A stretch of 64,000 bases of DNA from Aphrophora alni (lineage: Eukaryota > Arthropoda > Insecta > Hemiptera > Aphrophoridae). Positions 1 through 17,864 of the stretch are shown one piece after another. Each line of letters begins with the position of its first letter. The first letter of the stretch is position 1. The stretch is from the NCBI GenBank assembly GCA_963513935.1, contig OY740768.1, forward strand, positions 47,649,142 to 47,713,141, read 5' to 3'. Below the pieces are notes generated by a model. It was not told where the DNA came from and ran no database searches. It saw nothing but the letters and a program-made list of their open reading frames with translations. A program made the position numbers and the translations under genes.

Positions 1-4035
<4,035 letters not shown>

Positions 4036-4112
<77 letters not shown>
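4036..4112. repeat. (AC)n microsatellite
   Basis: An uninterrupted AC dinucleotide run of roughly 38 units. Open frames on either strand over it (Thr-His and Val-Cys runs) are not genes. Confidence 0.97.
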
Positions 4113-4113
<1 letters not shown>

Positions 4114-4726
4114 CACATTAAAAATACAAATTTTAGTAAAAAGGAAATATTAAATGTAAAATGTTTTAATGATTGCTGTATCATCCTGAACAAGAAGCCA
4201 ATATTTTAATAACCTTAAAAAACTATTTACGATTTTTAGCTACTTTGATATATTTTGGAATATTAAACACTCTCGGAGAAACAGTTAAAACAAAATTGAA
4301 ATTTTGTTGTCAGAATTTTTAGGTAACGAAATATTAGTTTCTTATGTTCATTCCGAGATCTGCCACTTATAAGTGGAACAGACCGGTTTTTAAATATTTA
4401 GGTTAGTGATATAAGTTCCTCCACAGCAGGACAGACCAGATCATGTCTACTGTTTATCAAGGAATAATAAATAATTGTGATGTGATAAAATTAACTGGGG
4501 CTATATTTTATTAAGATATGAAACATTTCTCATTCCCGGATTTAACTTTATTTGTAAATTTCAGAAAGGAGGTTTAAAAAATTATTTGATATTTGTTGAA
4601 AGTCTGTTGTTGAAATAACAAAGTAATCAAAATTGGACGAATGATAAATTCACATTTTATGACCCAAAACGCTGCAATAGGAACATCCTGTTTATATTCA
4701 TGTATTGTAAATAGTCTAATTACTTT
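4113..4726. other. AT-rich non-coding DNA
   Basis: No coding or repeat structure seen. It borders the probable LTR of the errantivirus-like relic. Confidence 0.5.
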
Positions 4727-5242
4727 AGTAACAACAATCCCCGTCTAGACGTTAAGTTTTAGGGGGTGCTGAATGTGTGCCTTAAATGTATACCTATGAT
4801 ATCCACTGAAGTATAATTGACTGTTATCTCTATTAGAGCGTCCGTTTATTATGAATTTTGTTTACAACAGAGTTAACAAAGTTTGGATGCGCAATCAATA
4901 TATCATTATAATGTCGTAGTACTCAACACGACGACCTAAATTGTCTTCTGTCAATTCATGAATCAGGTGTGTTTAGAATTGAGTAAATAAATATATATGT
5001 TACGTGTCGTGTCGTAACAACGAGGTTTTAAAAAAAGATTTTTTTTCCTTTTTAATCGTTTTTTTTGTTATAATTATTCATTGAAAATACAATATAACAA
5101 ATGTTTTTAACGTACACACTTATTAAAACTATGATCTAGTGAAACTGTTATGCACGGAGTCTAGGACTGTGCTGACACAATAATAAATGTTCTAGAAGCT
5201 TCTATAAAAACTGATGATTATACAATATTCTTTAACGTAACT
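4727..5242 (-). repeat. Probable 3' LTR of the errantivirus-like relic
   Basis: On the minus strand the sequence just after the polypurine tract begins AGTTACG, resembling the AGTTA starts of errantiviral LTRs. Following it for about 516 bp reaches TTGTTGTTACT at 4727, a plausible LTR end. There is no second LTR in the window for comparison, so the length is inferred from terminal motifs only. Confidence 0.4.
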
Positions 5243-5257
5243 CCTCCATCCCTAAAG
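5243..5257 (-). other. Polypurine tract
   Basis: The minus strand reads CTTTAGGGATGGAGG immediately upstream of AGTTACG. A purine-rich run directly before the 3' LTR is where plus-strand DNA synthesis is primed in LTR retroelements. Its position, after the env region and its hydrophobic C-terminal segment, fits. Confidence 0.55.
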
Positions 5258-6560
5258 AGAATTTCAGGCGTAGGTTGAGATATCGCTGTCTTAGAGGGGT
5301 GTATTGACTCCCTTGAAGTCGTCATGACTTTTTATAATATACAAACATCATTTTTAACATAATTAATACAAATACATTCCATAATATTATAGTCCAAATA
5401 TTTTTATCTGTAGTTTTTTTTATATTCCTATGTAATTTAGATATTTATTTTATTCACAAAGGTTTTGTCTAAATCTATCTTTTGTAAATTGATTGAGAAA
5501 CCTGGATGTTGGTTTTCTTACAACTCTATGCCTCTATACAACTCCAAAATTTTAGGGTGCCCTATACTAGTTTCAGTGGAATGTATTAATCTCTTATTGT
5601 TATACATTACAATATCATTATCTTTTACATAAATTAAATATATATAAAAACGACAATTCATCAGTTTCCTTATCATTAGTTATTCTTAAAGGTTCTCTAT
5701 TATTAAATACTAAAAACAAATAATTCTCTATTTCTGGAATATAATTAATAACATTTTCCTTAATTTCTAACTCAATGTTCTTGCACTCTTTGGAGGTACT
5801 TTATTCATGTTTATTTATTCATTTTCACATGTCAAGTTTGATGCACAGTCTGGGTAGATGAGCATATGTAGTCTTTATGGATTCTGTTATTACATTTTTC
5901 CTCTAAGCCTAACATCGTTTCCTTATGAACAATTACATAATCTACATCAGAAATTATAGTAATATAAGCGGATTTATATGGGGTAAGCACAGGATATATA
6001 TTTATTTTGTACAACACAGTCATAATGTACAGGTTCCACAATTGGTAAATTAATGAAATAAATTATTTCTTTGGAGTTATTCTTACAATTTATTTCGAAC
6101 AAGCTCTCAAGATCCCATATATTCAATAATTTAATATCCATAGGTAACCTATACGTATAATAAGATTTAAATTGATTTATTTCTACAAACAATTCTTGTG
6201 CTGATATCAAACTAGCTTGTAATGTCTCTAATTTACAAAAAGTCATAGGATGTACCATACTTTTTACTACTTATAAGTTAATACTATAAATAAATTGTAA
6301 ATGATTCAATATATGTCGAAACTGATCAACTTTTATTTTGTCATCCACTTGGTTTTTTTACAACTAATAATTTTTTATCTTCCAATTCTTCAAAAGTATT
6401 ATTAATAATTGACATAGCTTTGTTAAATTCTTCAATATTATTACGTTAAATAGAATATTGAGATTCAAACATTAAATTTTGAATCATCCATTACTTATCT
6501 TTTTTTTCCATCTTACGTTTCCAAATTACATGTGATGAGTTTTACAAAGGATCGTAAACC
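5258..6560 (-). pseudogene. Decayed F-like envelope (env) of errantivirus-type element
   Basis: Minus-strand frames here, the longest open at 5974-6258 and 5832-6041, resemble the envelope of insect errantiviruses, which is related to the baculovirus F fusion protein and mediates membrane fusion. Visible features in order are a heptad-like helical stretch (about 6340-6460), an ectodomain portion with cysteines in the two open frames, a continuation through about 5480-5820, and a hydrophobic, probably membrane-spanning segment near the C-terminus (about 5330-5400), followed by a short tail before the polypurine tract. Stops and frameshifts separate all of these, so no functional product is possible. 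Identification rests on recognisable local wording and on position after integrase and before the LTR; no alignment was run. Confidence 0.7.
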
Positions 6561-8045
6561 ATTTAATCAATCCTCTTTTTGATCTATTTTCGTTGAATAT
6601 CATCCATTACATTAGAATTCATTTTATTTTTCTGGTCGTACACTTTCTTTGTTTTTTCTTTATGTGAATCAATACAATCGTTGCTAATTTTGCTTTCTGA
6701 GTCTATGTCTAAAGTAGTGTTAACATTCACATTTCAGTATAGTACTTCCATAGGTGTCAATTTCGTGACTGAATGAATTGTATTATTTGTACGGAATAAC
6801 AGCATATTTCACTTTCCTCGAAATAGTTTAATTTTTAAACTCTGGTTGGTTATTGAAAAGTACAATGTGTTCAATTAAGGTTGAATGGACTCTCTCACAT
6901 AATCCATTAGATTGTGGGTGTTGATTACTTACGTAATAAATATTTAATGTATGCAAATCCATTGGCTCTTTAATATCTCGGTTATTAAACTCTGTACTGT
7001 TATCTGAATTGATGACCTATGGAATTCCATAACTAGTAAAGTGATCTATTAGGCGGTCACTTATCTCTGTTGCTTGTCGAGTTGCAATTCTGTACATCTG
7101 CAGGTGTCTTGAAAACGAATCGATGACTGTTAAGAACTTGGCTTTATCAAAGGTGACCATCGGTCTAGAGTAGATGCTGTAGGCGTGACTGATGATTCCA
7201 TTGTCAACGCAACCCTTTCATACGTACTTTTCAAACATACACAGCAATTATTGATAAACCCTTGTACACAACTTCTGATATTAGGCAAATATTATTTACG
7301 TTGATATCAACTGTATAGGTTTCAGTGATACCTTTATGATTTGTTTTACTGTACTTACATGATAATTACTAATAATTTCTTGAACTTCTTCATGGTCTGA
7401 TACATCTAATAATTTTACATTATTCTTAACTAAAAACAATTGTGCACTTCTAAAATTCAGATATATAAACTGAAAATTTTTCATAAAAATCATCATTAAA
7501 ATATAAATTATACCTAATATTAGATATTACATATTCCTTAAAAATAATAAACACATCTTGGTCGAAATTATTCTCTGAAATTTCTACTAACAATCTCATC
7601 TATGTTGTTCCAAATAATTTGTTAATTATTATCCATTTAGCTTGATGTCTAACCAATGAACGTATAATTTGGTTTCTTCGGAAATTTACTAGTTCCTCTG
7701 AGATTGGAATTTTTACCGGTGTATTACCTCATAGTTCTAGTGGACCGTATTTTCATCAACAATCTACATTAACTATAATTGATTCATTACAATAATTATT
7801 ATCGAAATCTGTAATGAGTCTTTATTGTCGCCTAATTCTGGAAAATAAAGCTGCGTTAACTCAATTGTTTACATCAAATCCTTGTCCATTTTCTCTTGGT
7901 CATTTGTTGATCATTTATCGGTGATATTTAATTGAATTATTGACAATGCGTCCGCGTTGTGAATAAGTTTACTGTGTTGGTGCTTTACTTCGTAATCAAA
8001 TCCATTTGAATGAATTAGATTGAGTCTTTAAAGTAGTAATTTGTG
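6561..8045 (-). pseudogene. Decayed pol (RNase H end and integrase) of errantivirus-type element
   Basis: The minus-strand reading shows an integrase core with the three acidic positions of the D-D-E triad recognisable: the first aspartate near 7118-7128, the second near 6999-7010 and the glutamate near 6893-6906. The spacing between the second and third is close to the usual 35 residues. Upstream, about 7930-8045 resembles the last part of a retroelement RNase H. In between lies a poorly conserved linker, and downstream a basic tail. Several stop codons and frameshifts interrupt the frame. Reverse transcriptase and protease are absent, so the copy was truncated or deleted at its 5' side. The same-strand env downstream supports the assignment. 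Confidence 0.75.
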
Positions 8046-8050
8046 TGTGA

Positions 8051-8934
8051 TGAACTTGTCGTTACATTTGGTAATAAAAAAAAATAGAAACTTATATTGT
8101 TATCGTAATATTTGTGTTTGTGTATATATATAAATGGAAATACATTGTTAAGTTTTTAACTTCATAGAAATCATTATAATTGGATTACGTTAATATATTA
8201 TGATTATTAAAACGAGACATTGTCCGAGTCTCATAAAATGTATGGGATCCAGCATTATTTGGATATAGAAGTCACTACCTGCCCAACTTGCAGTTCTAGG
8301 CTATTTTTTTTTTATATACAATAATAAATATTTTATTGCAAGATTAAGGTTGAAGGCATTTTAAATACATACGATTGTATAATGTAACATTTATTTGAAT
8401 AATTGCATAGTTTAATAGCATATAATTGTGATATTCCAGTTCAATAATTACAATACAATATATTTTTATAAATATAGCTCATAAATGAGAGATAACGTAT
8501 TACAACTCAATTCAGATGAAGATATTACAGCACATTTTATAGGAAATTAACTGACTATGTATAGACTCAAAAATAAATTAGATAAATACGTTTCACTAAG
8601 ACTAACACTTATTTCAATTATGTAATGCATAACGGTCATTTTAACCCTTTTGCATATGTGATATTTTGGCTGATTTTACGCCTTTCTAACAATACCATTT
8701 ACTTTCAAATAAGATTTATATACATAATGTCATTTACACCGTCTAGTGTTATAATATTCGTCTTGTAAGGGTTCAAAGAGACTTCAAAACCATAGGGTTT
8801 CATCACCAAAACACGTAGTGAGACAATTCCCTAGATAGAATTCGTCATAAAGTTTATGAAACCCTTTTACAACACATCAAAACAATAATAGAACACAGAC
8901 ACAAACATAGTTTATATTTTAGCCAAAATAACAT
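8051..8934. other. AT-rich non-coding DNA
   Basis: Beyond the 5' breakpoint of the retroelement relic I see no coding potential. The reverse transcriptase that would be expected here is not recognisable. Confidence 0.5.
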
Positions 8935-9026
8935 TGTGGTGAAACTTGTATACCGGTCACGTAAGACACTGTAACTAATGGGTTGAACCTTGGTATAAAT
9001 TAACATGTGGTCCAGTGGTTATACAC

Positions 9027-9086
<60 letters not shown>

Positions 9087-9180
9087 GTTAATACGTATAT
9101 AAAATAATATATATTACTGTCGTTATTCAATTCATTGAATGTTTAGTTATTTGTTTTTGATCAATTATTTGGGATGTTAC
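8935..9180 (+). repeat. Old dispersed repeat, copy 1 (partner at 34,730-34,915)
   Basis: The segment shares an ordered series of short matches with 34,730-34,915: GGTATAAA..TTAACA, then GTGG.TC.GTGGTTATAC, then AATT.ATTGAAT and TTGATTTTGATC-like blocks. The middle block resembles a tRNA-type A box, so a tRNA-derived SINE is possible, but no convincing B box follows. An (AT)n run (9028-9083) has expanded inside this copy. Confidence 0.45.
9028..9083. repeat. (AT)n microsatellite
   Basis: Uninterrupted TA dinucleotide run of about 28 units. Confidence 0.97.
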
Positions 9181-11303
9181 TCAAATTATTTAATTAAAAT
9201 AATATTATAAGGAAATATAAAATCACACTATTTAATAGTAGCATCTTATAAAAAGGAAACATTTAAATATCCATTTATATAAAATTCCTAAATGGCAACG
9301 GCTATTATAATTTATAAATATTATTAGTTGATTATACAGGTAAATTATTTTATATCTTGCTAACCTAAATAAATATTTCAAGTGAAAAATATACATCATA
9401 GACTGTGACTTGATCCCGGAACATTTGACATGAATTTTTTATTTAACTAATAATACTAGCTTAGCAAAAAACATAAAATAATAACAATGTATAAGAGTTG
9501 AACTCTATTAATTATTATTTGCTAACATATTTAACTTTCCACATAATCCTGTGTTTATGGGTCTTTAGAAATTTATCATTTCTATAAACGCCAAAAACTT
9601 TTATAATTTTAGATAATGCAGTACAACATGAACACAAATATAGGGACCATGTCTTTAGCAAATCTATCGGCGCAGAACATGCCAACTCTGCTAGAGCCAT
9701 AACAAGGTTCTCTCTCCATATATAAATACCTATCTGTCTATATATCTCTATATTTATCTATCTATCTATCTACCTGTTTCTATCTTTCCGTGCGTATGTA
9801 AATGGGTATAATACGTGTATCATAAACAGACAAAAATTAGAAAATATTCTATAGTTTATATAATAAAGAATGGCAAGGATATTTACCGTCGGTAGACTTT
9901 TTAAATATTTAAATTATATATTTTGTCTGGGATATCTAATGCAGATAATTTTTTTTCAAATCGAGGTAAGTGGTAATATATATATTTATAAAAAGACATG
10001 CATTTAACAACATTATTGTATTATTGTTATTTAGTGATATAAACCCTAGAACAATTTTTCTTAAATGGTAATGAGGTGCAGATATATAAATAAAGAACAG
10101 AGAGTGAGGGCCTGTTAGTCATATCAAGATACATGAAAGAAGTAACATATGCAATTACAGCATTAGAACTATATTGAAAAATCTGTATTTTAACTCAAAG
10201 TTTGTAACGTAATTTACTTAACCTGATTTTTTTTTCAAATAAATAACATTTTAAAATAATGACCGTAAAATTAAATATACTTTTTTGAAATAAACAGATA
10301 ATACGAGGGGAGGAAAAGTGGGAAAAGATAATATATAATTGAATACAGTGACTTATGAGATTTTGATTTGTTTATGTAAACATTTGACTTACATTGTTTT
10401 CATTGAATAAATATTACCCATTTTCTTTCTATATATCTTCAAATACTTTTCAACATTCATAATCTACATAGACACCATTATTGAATATGTATATATTTTT
10501 CTGAAATTACAGGAATAAGATTTAAAACTTGCTATAAGTTATAATTTTTTCTAAATACAATTTGAATAGCATTACATTTGCATAGTTTTATTAACACAGC
10601 ATGTAACAACAATCATCGTACTTCTCAAAATAAAATAAAAGTTGGTTTTTTTCCTTATCTACCTGCAATTCTTCGTGTATAAAACCCATCAAGAATGATT
10701 GGTTACAAAGTTGTGTTTGTTATTTACAAACTACATTCAAAGAAAATGGCGTTCCGTTTTCGTTGGAGGTTTCAATCGTATAACATTTTTGTTATACCAT
10801 AGTTGTTGTTCAAATATAACTTCACGTAAATATCAAAGTACTCTACACAGCATTTATATTTAAGTAGTAAATGCAAAAATAAAGAACAATATATTGTCAC
10901 AAACGAGAAGAGTTACTTCAGTGAAATCATGTTTCATATCTCTTGGGATTTAATCTAAAGTGGAAGTGCAAGCTGATATCATTTTGCGCTTAGATTTTTT
11001 TCTTTCGAAAATTCAATTATTAAATTGTAGACAATTGATTAAATTAAAAATAACTTTACATTATAGAGATGTTTTTCTTCCTTGCGGTAAATTAAAAAAC
11101 TTAGGTTTACACATAAATAAATATTAAATAGGAATAAAAATATAAGTTTGATCAATTATTTGATATTTTTACTTAAACATTGTAAAATAATAGGTTTTAA
11201 GTGAATATTCGGAATAAATGTTTTCACTATATACAGAATTATTATTACTATTTTACTAATATTTATTTTCGACGTCTTTATTATACTCTATGGAAACAAA
11301 ATC

Positions 11304-11305
<2 letters not shown>
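9181..11305. other. AT-rich non-coding DNA
   Basis: No gene supported. A degenerate TCTA-rich stretch lies at about 9735-9790. The open frame on the minus strand at 9515-9700 has a slightly less AT-rich start but no motif and no splice context I can defend. Confidence 0.5.

Positions 11306-11369
<64 letters not shown>
11306..11369. repeat. (TA)n microsatellite
   Basis: Uninterrupted TA run of about 32 units, just upstream of the mariner-like transposon. Confidence 0.97.
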
Positions 11370-11373
<4 letters not shown>

Positions 11374-11475
11374 TGGATTATATTTAGTCGAATTTTGAGT
11401 AAAATGTTACGCTATATTTTGTAAACTGTAAGTAATACATACAAATAACGTTAATTTATTAAAGCTTATATTGTA

Positions 11476-11477
11476 TA
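11476..11477. repeat. TA target-site duplication, left
   Basis: TA immediately precedes the left terminus (TACAGTG...) of the mariner-like element. The matching TA is at 12840-12841. Tc1/mariner elements insert at and duplicate TA. Confidence 0.75.
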
Positions 11478-11505
11478 TACAGTGTTATCGTAAAATGATG
11501 GTGGC
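11478..11505 (+). repeat. Left terminal inverted repeat of the mariner-like element
   Basis: Begins TACAGTGTTATCGTAAAATG and pairs with the inverted copy at 12812-12839, with four mismatches over about 28 bp. It is the expected transposase binding and cleavage end. Confidence 0.88.
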
Positions 11506-11685
11506 GTTTAATTATTTCATATGAAGAGAGTAGAGATATATTGTGGTGTTGTATTGGTATCGCTGATTGCTTCTAACCCAAAAAATGATTAACAACTGTT
11601 GTAAACTTCAAATTAGTTCTTACATTGTTGTGGTAATGTGTTTTGGGTTTTCTGGAGTGTTCTATGTGGAGTGTGTTACTACTTT

Positions 11686-12711
11686 ATGTTCTTTAATAAA
11701 GAAAAGGCAAAGTGTATTTTGTTGTTGAATGAATTCAAGTCTGTTATTTCAGTGCAACGTGCATTTCGACCCGAATACTAAAATGATCCATCACATGAAA
11801 ATAACATACGACGTTGAATCAAACAATTCGAAGGAAATGGATCAGTTTAAAAGCAGAAATTATCTTCCAGGCCAATTGTATGACAAAAAAGTTGAACTTA
11901 ATAGACAATATGCAATCAAAAGTCCTAAGAAGTCAATACCTGGACGAAGCTTAGAGTTAACTAGAGTTAGCCTTGGAATTGTTTGTGGAGTTGGTATTCC
12001 AAAAACAACAATCCACAAAGTATACCACAAAAGAGTGAAATCACACGCATATAAAATCTAGCTATTTCAAGAATTGAAACCTGATGATGGTGCAAAACGT
12101 TTCAATTTCGCTGTTGAAATGTTGAACATGATTGATGAAAACCAATCGTTTTTAGATAATATATTTCTTTCAGACGAAGGTACATTCCACATCAATGGGT
12201 CTGTTAACAGACACAATTCCCGCATATGGGGATCTGAAAACCCACATACAATTATTAAGAAAATACACGAATTGCCTAAAGTTAATGTTTGGTCTGGTCT
12301 GATGAAAAATCATCTGATAGGCCCTTTTTTCTTTCCAGAAAAGACAATTAATTAATGGAATTGTGTATCTCGGTATAAACATTCAACAACTCCAATTCCA
12401 ACAATATGGCGCAACCCCACACTTTAGTGCATTTGTCAGAGACACTTTGAATGAAAAGTTTGGACATCGATGGATAGGCCGGCCAAGAGCTGGTGTCCAA
12501 AGAATCCAGAGCAGATATCTTGCGAATTCTTCTTGTGGGGGTACATCAAAAACATTGTTTATCGAGGAAAAATACTTGACCTAAATCACTTAATAAGAAT
12601 ATTAATGAAGCAATGACAACCGTTAACAAAGACATGTTAATTAACGTTTGGGCAAAACTTGATAATCGATTGGACATTTGCCTTGCGACTAATGGCAAAT
12701 ATCGATCTTAA
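11686..12711 (+). pseudogene. Transposase of a mariner-like element, disabled
   Basis: The gene would encode a DNA-binding, DD[E/D]-type cut-and-paste transposase. The start is an ATG at 11686, whose frame gives a helix-turn-helix-like N-terminus (NEFKSVISVQRAFRPEY) before a stop near 11779. Other frames continue the protein. From about 11840 one frame runs through SPKKSI and HKRVKSHAYKI to a TAG at 12059-12061, where relatives have Gln (a single C-to-T change), and onward to about 12355. It shows the first catalytic Asp in LSDEGTFH (codon 12173-12175). A frameshift and a small deletion follow. The second catalytic Asp, expected in QQDGA, is Tyr (codon 12405-12407), and the third, expected in the CDFFLWG motif, is Glu (codon 12524-12526). 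Another frameshift precedes that motif. The gene cannot make active enzyme; the family call is firm. Confidence 0.92.
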
Positions 12712-12811
12712 TTAGTTATGTAAAAAAGTACACTTTTTCAGACGACGATTTAGATAAATAAAGAACATCAGCTATAAGTAATTCTGTTTTTATTTAAATT
12801 ATGTTAAACAA

Positions 12812-12839
12812 CCCACCCTTCTTTTATGATAACCCTGTA
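12812..12839 (-). repeat. Right terminal inverted repeat of the mariner-like element
   Basis: Ends ...TTATGATAACCCTGTA. Its reverse complement matches the left end at about 24 of 28 positions. Confidence 0.88.
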
Positions 12840-12841
12840 TA
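12840..12841. repeat. TA target-site duplication, right
   Basis: TA directly after the right terminus, matching 11476-11477. Confidence 0.75.
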
Positions 12842-14399
12842 GACTACAACGGATACCTTGTATGTATAATTATACTTAATGAGCAACACAGCGTTTCAAA
12901 AATTGAATTTTAACACATAACTCATGATCAAGATAGACACGGTTTCAATAATCTTGTTTTAAACATTTTTAATGAGAAAATATATATTTGCTTGAACAGA
13001 TGTATATATACTCTACAAACTCTAACAAAAATTTAATATAAAAAAAAGTATTGCAATATTGTTCTATTAGGACTTTTTTGTTATCTATAGGATAATTTAA
13101 TTGAATTTCCATCCTTCAGACATAAATTAGATCTTCACTCAAATACTTCATTTTATTAGTTACGTATAATGGATAAAATTTAAAGAATTTGTACGAACGT
13201 AATATAGATGTCTATTGTTATTTATATTTAAATAATGTTCATTTAGTTTATCAACTCCCTTTACAACTATAGTCGTGCTCATAGTCACGGATAGCAATAA
13301 CAAGTTGAGACAAGTTCTGGAAGAAAATATGTGGAATATTTGATCTCCACTTTATGTAAGCTGGTTGGAAGCATCACTCACTAAATAAGGAGACATTAGT
13401 AAGGATTGTTGGGAACAAGGAAATGAATAATATTGTATGTGAATTGCTACAAGGTGACTCGGATATTGTTACAATAAATGTATAATCCTGGTTTGTAAAT
13501 ATTCAGGCTCTTGTTATTTTATTATATTTCATAGTAAAGATTTCATGTATAAAGCATTAATTTTTTTTAAATCAAAATTTGTAAACTTATTTTAGTACTG
13601 TCTTGCATATAATTGTGCATAAGATATAATTTAAATTATACGAAATCGTGTAGAGTTCTATGTATTCTTCAAATAAATTACCTAAGTAATTGTTGAAAGC
13701 ATGCTTTGGTCCTCTCGATTAATTCACTAATCAAGAAACACAGTTTACCATATCCATTTTTGTCGTCACTTTATGCTTCATTAAAATGAACTATGAACAC
13801 TTTAAAGGAGGTTCTTGATTATAGTTCCAACTTGGTAATATTAAGTATTTTTTTAAATAAAATGTTTTCATAAGAAAATAGAAATTATTGTCATAATTAT
13901 AATTCCAATTTTATCCTTTAAAAGGGAACATATATTTATTTCAGTCTAATGTATTTTCACAAACTACAGTAATTATTGTCTTTGACTGATTTCATTTGCT
14001 CTAATTAGTTTTTAATTGTTTTGTAAAAAATACATTTTCAATTTTGCGTTTTAAATACAAACATTTTAAATTACGAAAAGAAATTGAAAAACCTTAAATG
14101 ATTATATTAAAAAATGTAATAATAATTAAATAATAGCATTAAAACGTTTTTTTTTTACCAAACTTGTTTCTAATTTAGATATTTTGAAATAAATTTTATT
14201 TTGACAAATAATATACACAATTAAGTAAAGCTTAGTTGTAAATTAAAATAGAAAATTTATTAGTTTTAACGTTACAGTTAAGAAAGAACTATTTCTAAAT
14301 CCTTTAACTACCCACTAGTTAAACAACCTCAAAAAGATATAAAGTAATATAAAAGAAGACGTTTATAACAAAATGCCACAGCTCGAAAATGTTAGTTAT
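12842..14399. other. AT-rich non-coding DNA
   Basis: No gene or structured repeat recognised. A somewhat less AT-rich patch lies at about 13250-13480. Confidence 0.5.

Positions 14400-16598
<2,199 letters not shown>

Positions 16599-16650
<52 letters not shown>
16599..16650. repeat. (AT)n microsatellite
   Basis: Uninterrupted AT run of about 25 units. The minus-strand frame across it (16502-16744) is a repeat artefact. Confidence 0.96.
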
Positions 16651-16651
<1 letters not shown>

Positions 16652-17000
16652 TGAAGTGTAATCAGATCGTAAACTAAGAAAATTGTTCCTTTTGATTTTA
16701 TGTTGAAGCATGTTCAACATTCCAACGTTTGGGTATATATTCATGAAAATTTCATTTTTTTTTGTTTTTTATTCTACCAGTAAAAGTAAGTACAATATAG
16801 TGTAACGTGCATACACTGTAATATTTATAAACTCTAACGTATGTTTATACATAGTATAAATGTATTTTTATATGTATGCAAATTTTTTGTATATATATAG
16901 AATGTGTATTAAAATGATACAAAGATAAATCGATAATATTTATTTGTGTTTACCGACAGTTTTCTCAATAAACTTTGCGATCGATATATCATGAAAATTT

Positions 17001-17048
<48 letters not shown>

Positions 17049-17756
17049 AAAACAAAAAGCTCATTGTCCTTTAGTCTAACTGAATAAAAACAAAAAGACT
17101 TTTTACACACTGTAATATTTCATAAATATGAGAAATGTTTTATTTATTTATAATCTCTAATTAGTAAATAAATAAGTTTAGAGAGTTTGGTATAATATTT
17201 AAAATCAACATATATTATTCCATTAATAGAAACAACAAAAATAATATTTAGATAATATATCTACATTTTAGTAACGTGTTTAACTTAATGGAAGTAAATA
17301 TCATTGGGCTTGTTCTCAAAGTTTTATTTCTTCTTACAAATAATTAATTAATATTAGAAAATATGCTCAAGAACTAGTGGGGAGATTACAAAATAAGCTA
17401 AATGGAATATCCTCTAAGGGTTCATGTTCCATTTAGGTGATGTTCTTAATATACACAGCCAACACTGTAACAAATTAAAATCGAATTGTTACTATAAACA
17501 AGAAAGAAAACAAAAATATATTACCTTGAATTAGACCTAAGTCGTTGCACCTTTCCCACCCAATGATAAATATTTGTATCATATTATTTTTGTTAAACTT
17601 TTAACTTGTTATAATAATTACCATGATAATAATATACTTCTCAGCATTCTTCTTCATTTTATGTCGTCTATGTACGTTTATTTATAATGAAATATGTAAA
17701 AAAAAGTAATTCTAATCTGATTAACAGCATATATATTAGTAAGGAATGAGAGATAT
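16651..17756. other. AT-rich non-coding DNA with one (AT)n run
   Basis: Contains an (AT)n run at about 17002-17044 and otherwise unstructured AT-rich sequence. Confidence 0.55.
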
Positions 17757-17772
17757 GTGATTTCAATTTTTC

Positions 17773-17807
17773 TTATTTGCTGACCAATTCCTTTGGTCAG
17801 CAAATAA
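17773..17807. repeat. Perfect 15-bp-arm hairpin
   Basis: TTATTTGCTGACCAA (17773-17787) and its exact reverse complement TTGGTCAGCAAATAA (17793-17807) are separated by five bases. The left arm is also the inner part of the long terminal repeat that recurs inverted near 18,560. Confidence 0.92.
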
Positions 17808-17821
17808 TTCCTTTGGTTAGT

Positions 17822-17864
17822 AATATAATAACTAATACACTATAAGTGTATTAGTTATTATATT
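17822..17864. repeat. Perfect 20-bp-arm hairpin
   Basis: AATATAATAACTAATACACT (17822-17841) and its exact reverse complement (17845-17864) are separated by ATA. It lies 14 bp after the preceding hairpin. Confidence 0.95.

Larger units (their letters stand above)
4727..8050 (-). mobile_element. 5'-truncated errantivirus-like (gypsy-type, env-bearing) LTR retroelement relic
   Basis: Read on the minus strand, this interval has the 3' half of an Errantivirus-type element in canonical order: the end of an RNase H-like segment (about 7930-8045), integrase core (about 6880-7260), an integrase C-terminal tail (about 6560-6880), an F-protein-like envelope region (about 5260-6560), a polypurine tract (5243-5257) and a probable 3' LTR (4727-5242). 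Reverse transcriptase, protease, gag and the 5' LTR are missing; recognisable similarity stops near 8046. Frames are broken repeatedly by stops and indels, so this is a dead, old copy. Order and strand agree across all parts, which makes chance similarity unlikely. Exact ends are uncertain. Confidence 0.8.
11478..12839 (+). mobile_element. Full-length, inactive Tc1/mariner-superfamily transposon
   Basis: A 1,362-bp element with imperfect terminal inverted repeats: the left end starts TACAGTGTTATCGTAAAATG and the reverse complement of the right end starts TACAGGGTTATCATAAAAGA, with about 24 of the first 28 positions matching. It is flanked by TA dinucleotides at 11476-11477 and 12840-12841. 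It contains one transposase gene in + orientation with multiple disabling changes. Length, TA duplication and transposase family agree, so the boundaries are well supported. Confidence 0.93.

Noticed and set aside
9515..9700. 61-codon minus-strand frame starting MALAELACSAPID
   Set aside because: Slightly unusual composition at the start but no family, no splice support and a competing frame that looks equally plausible.
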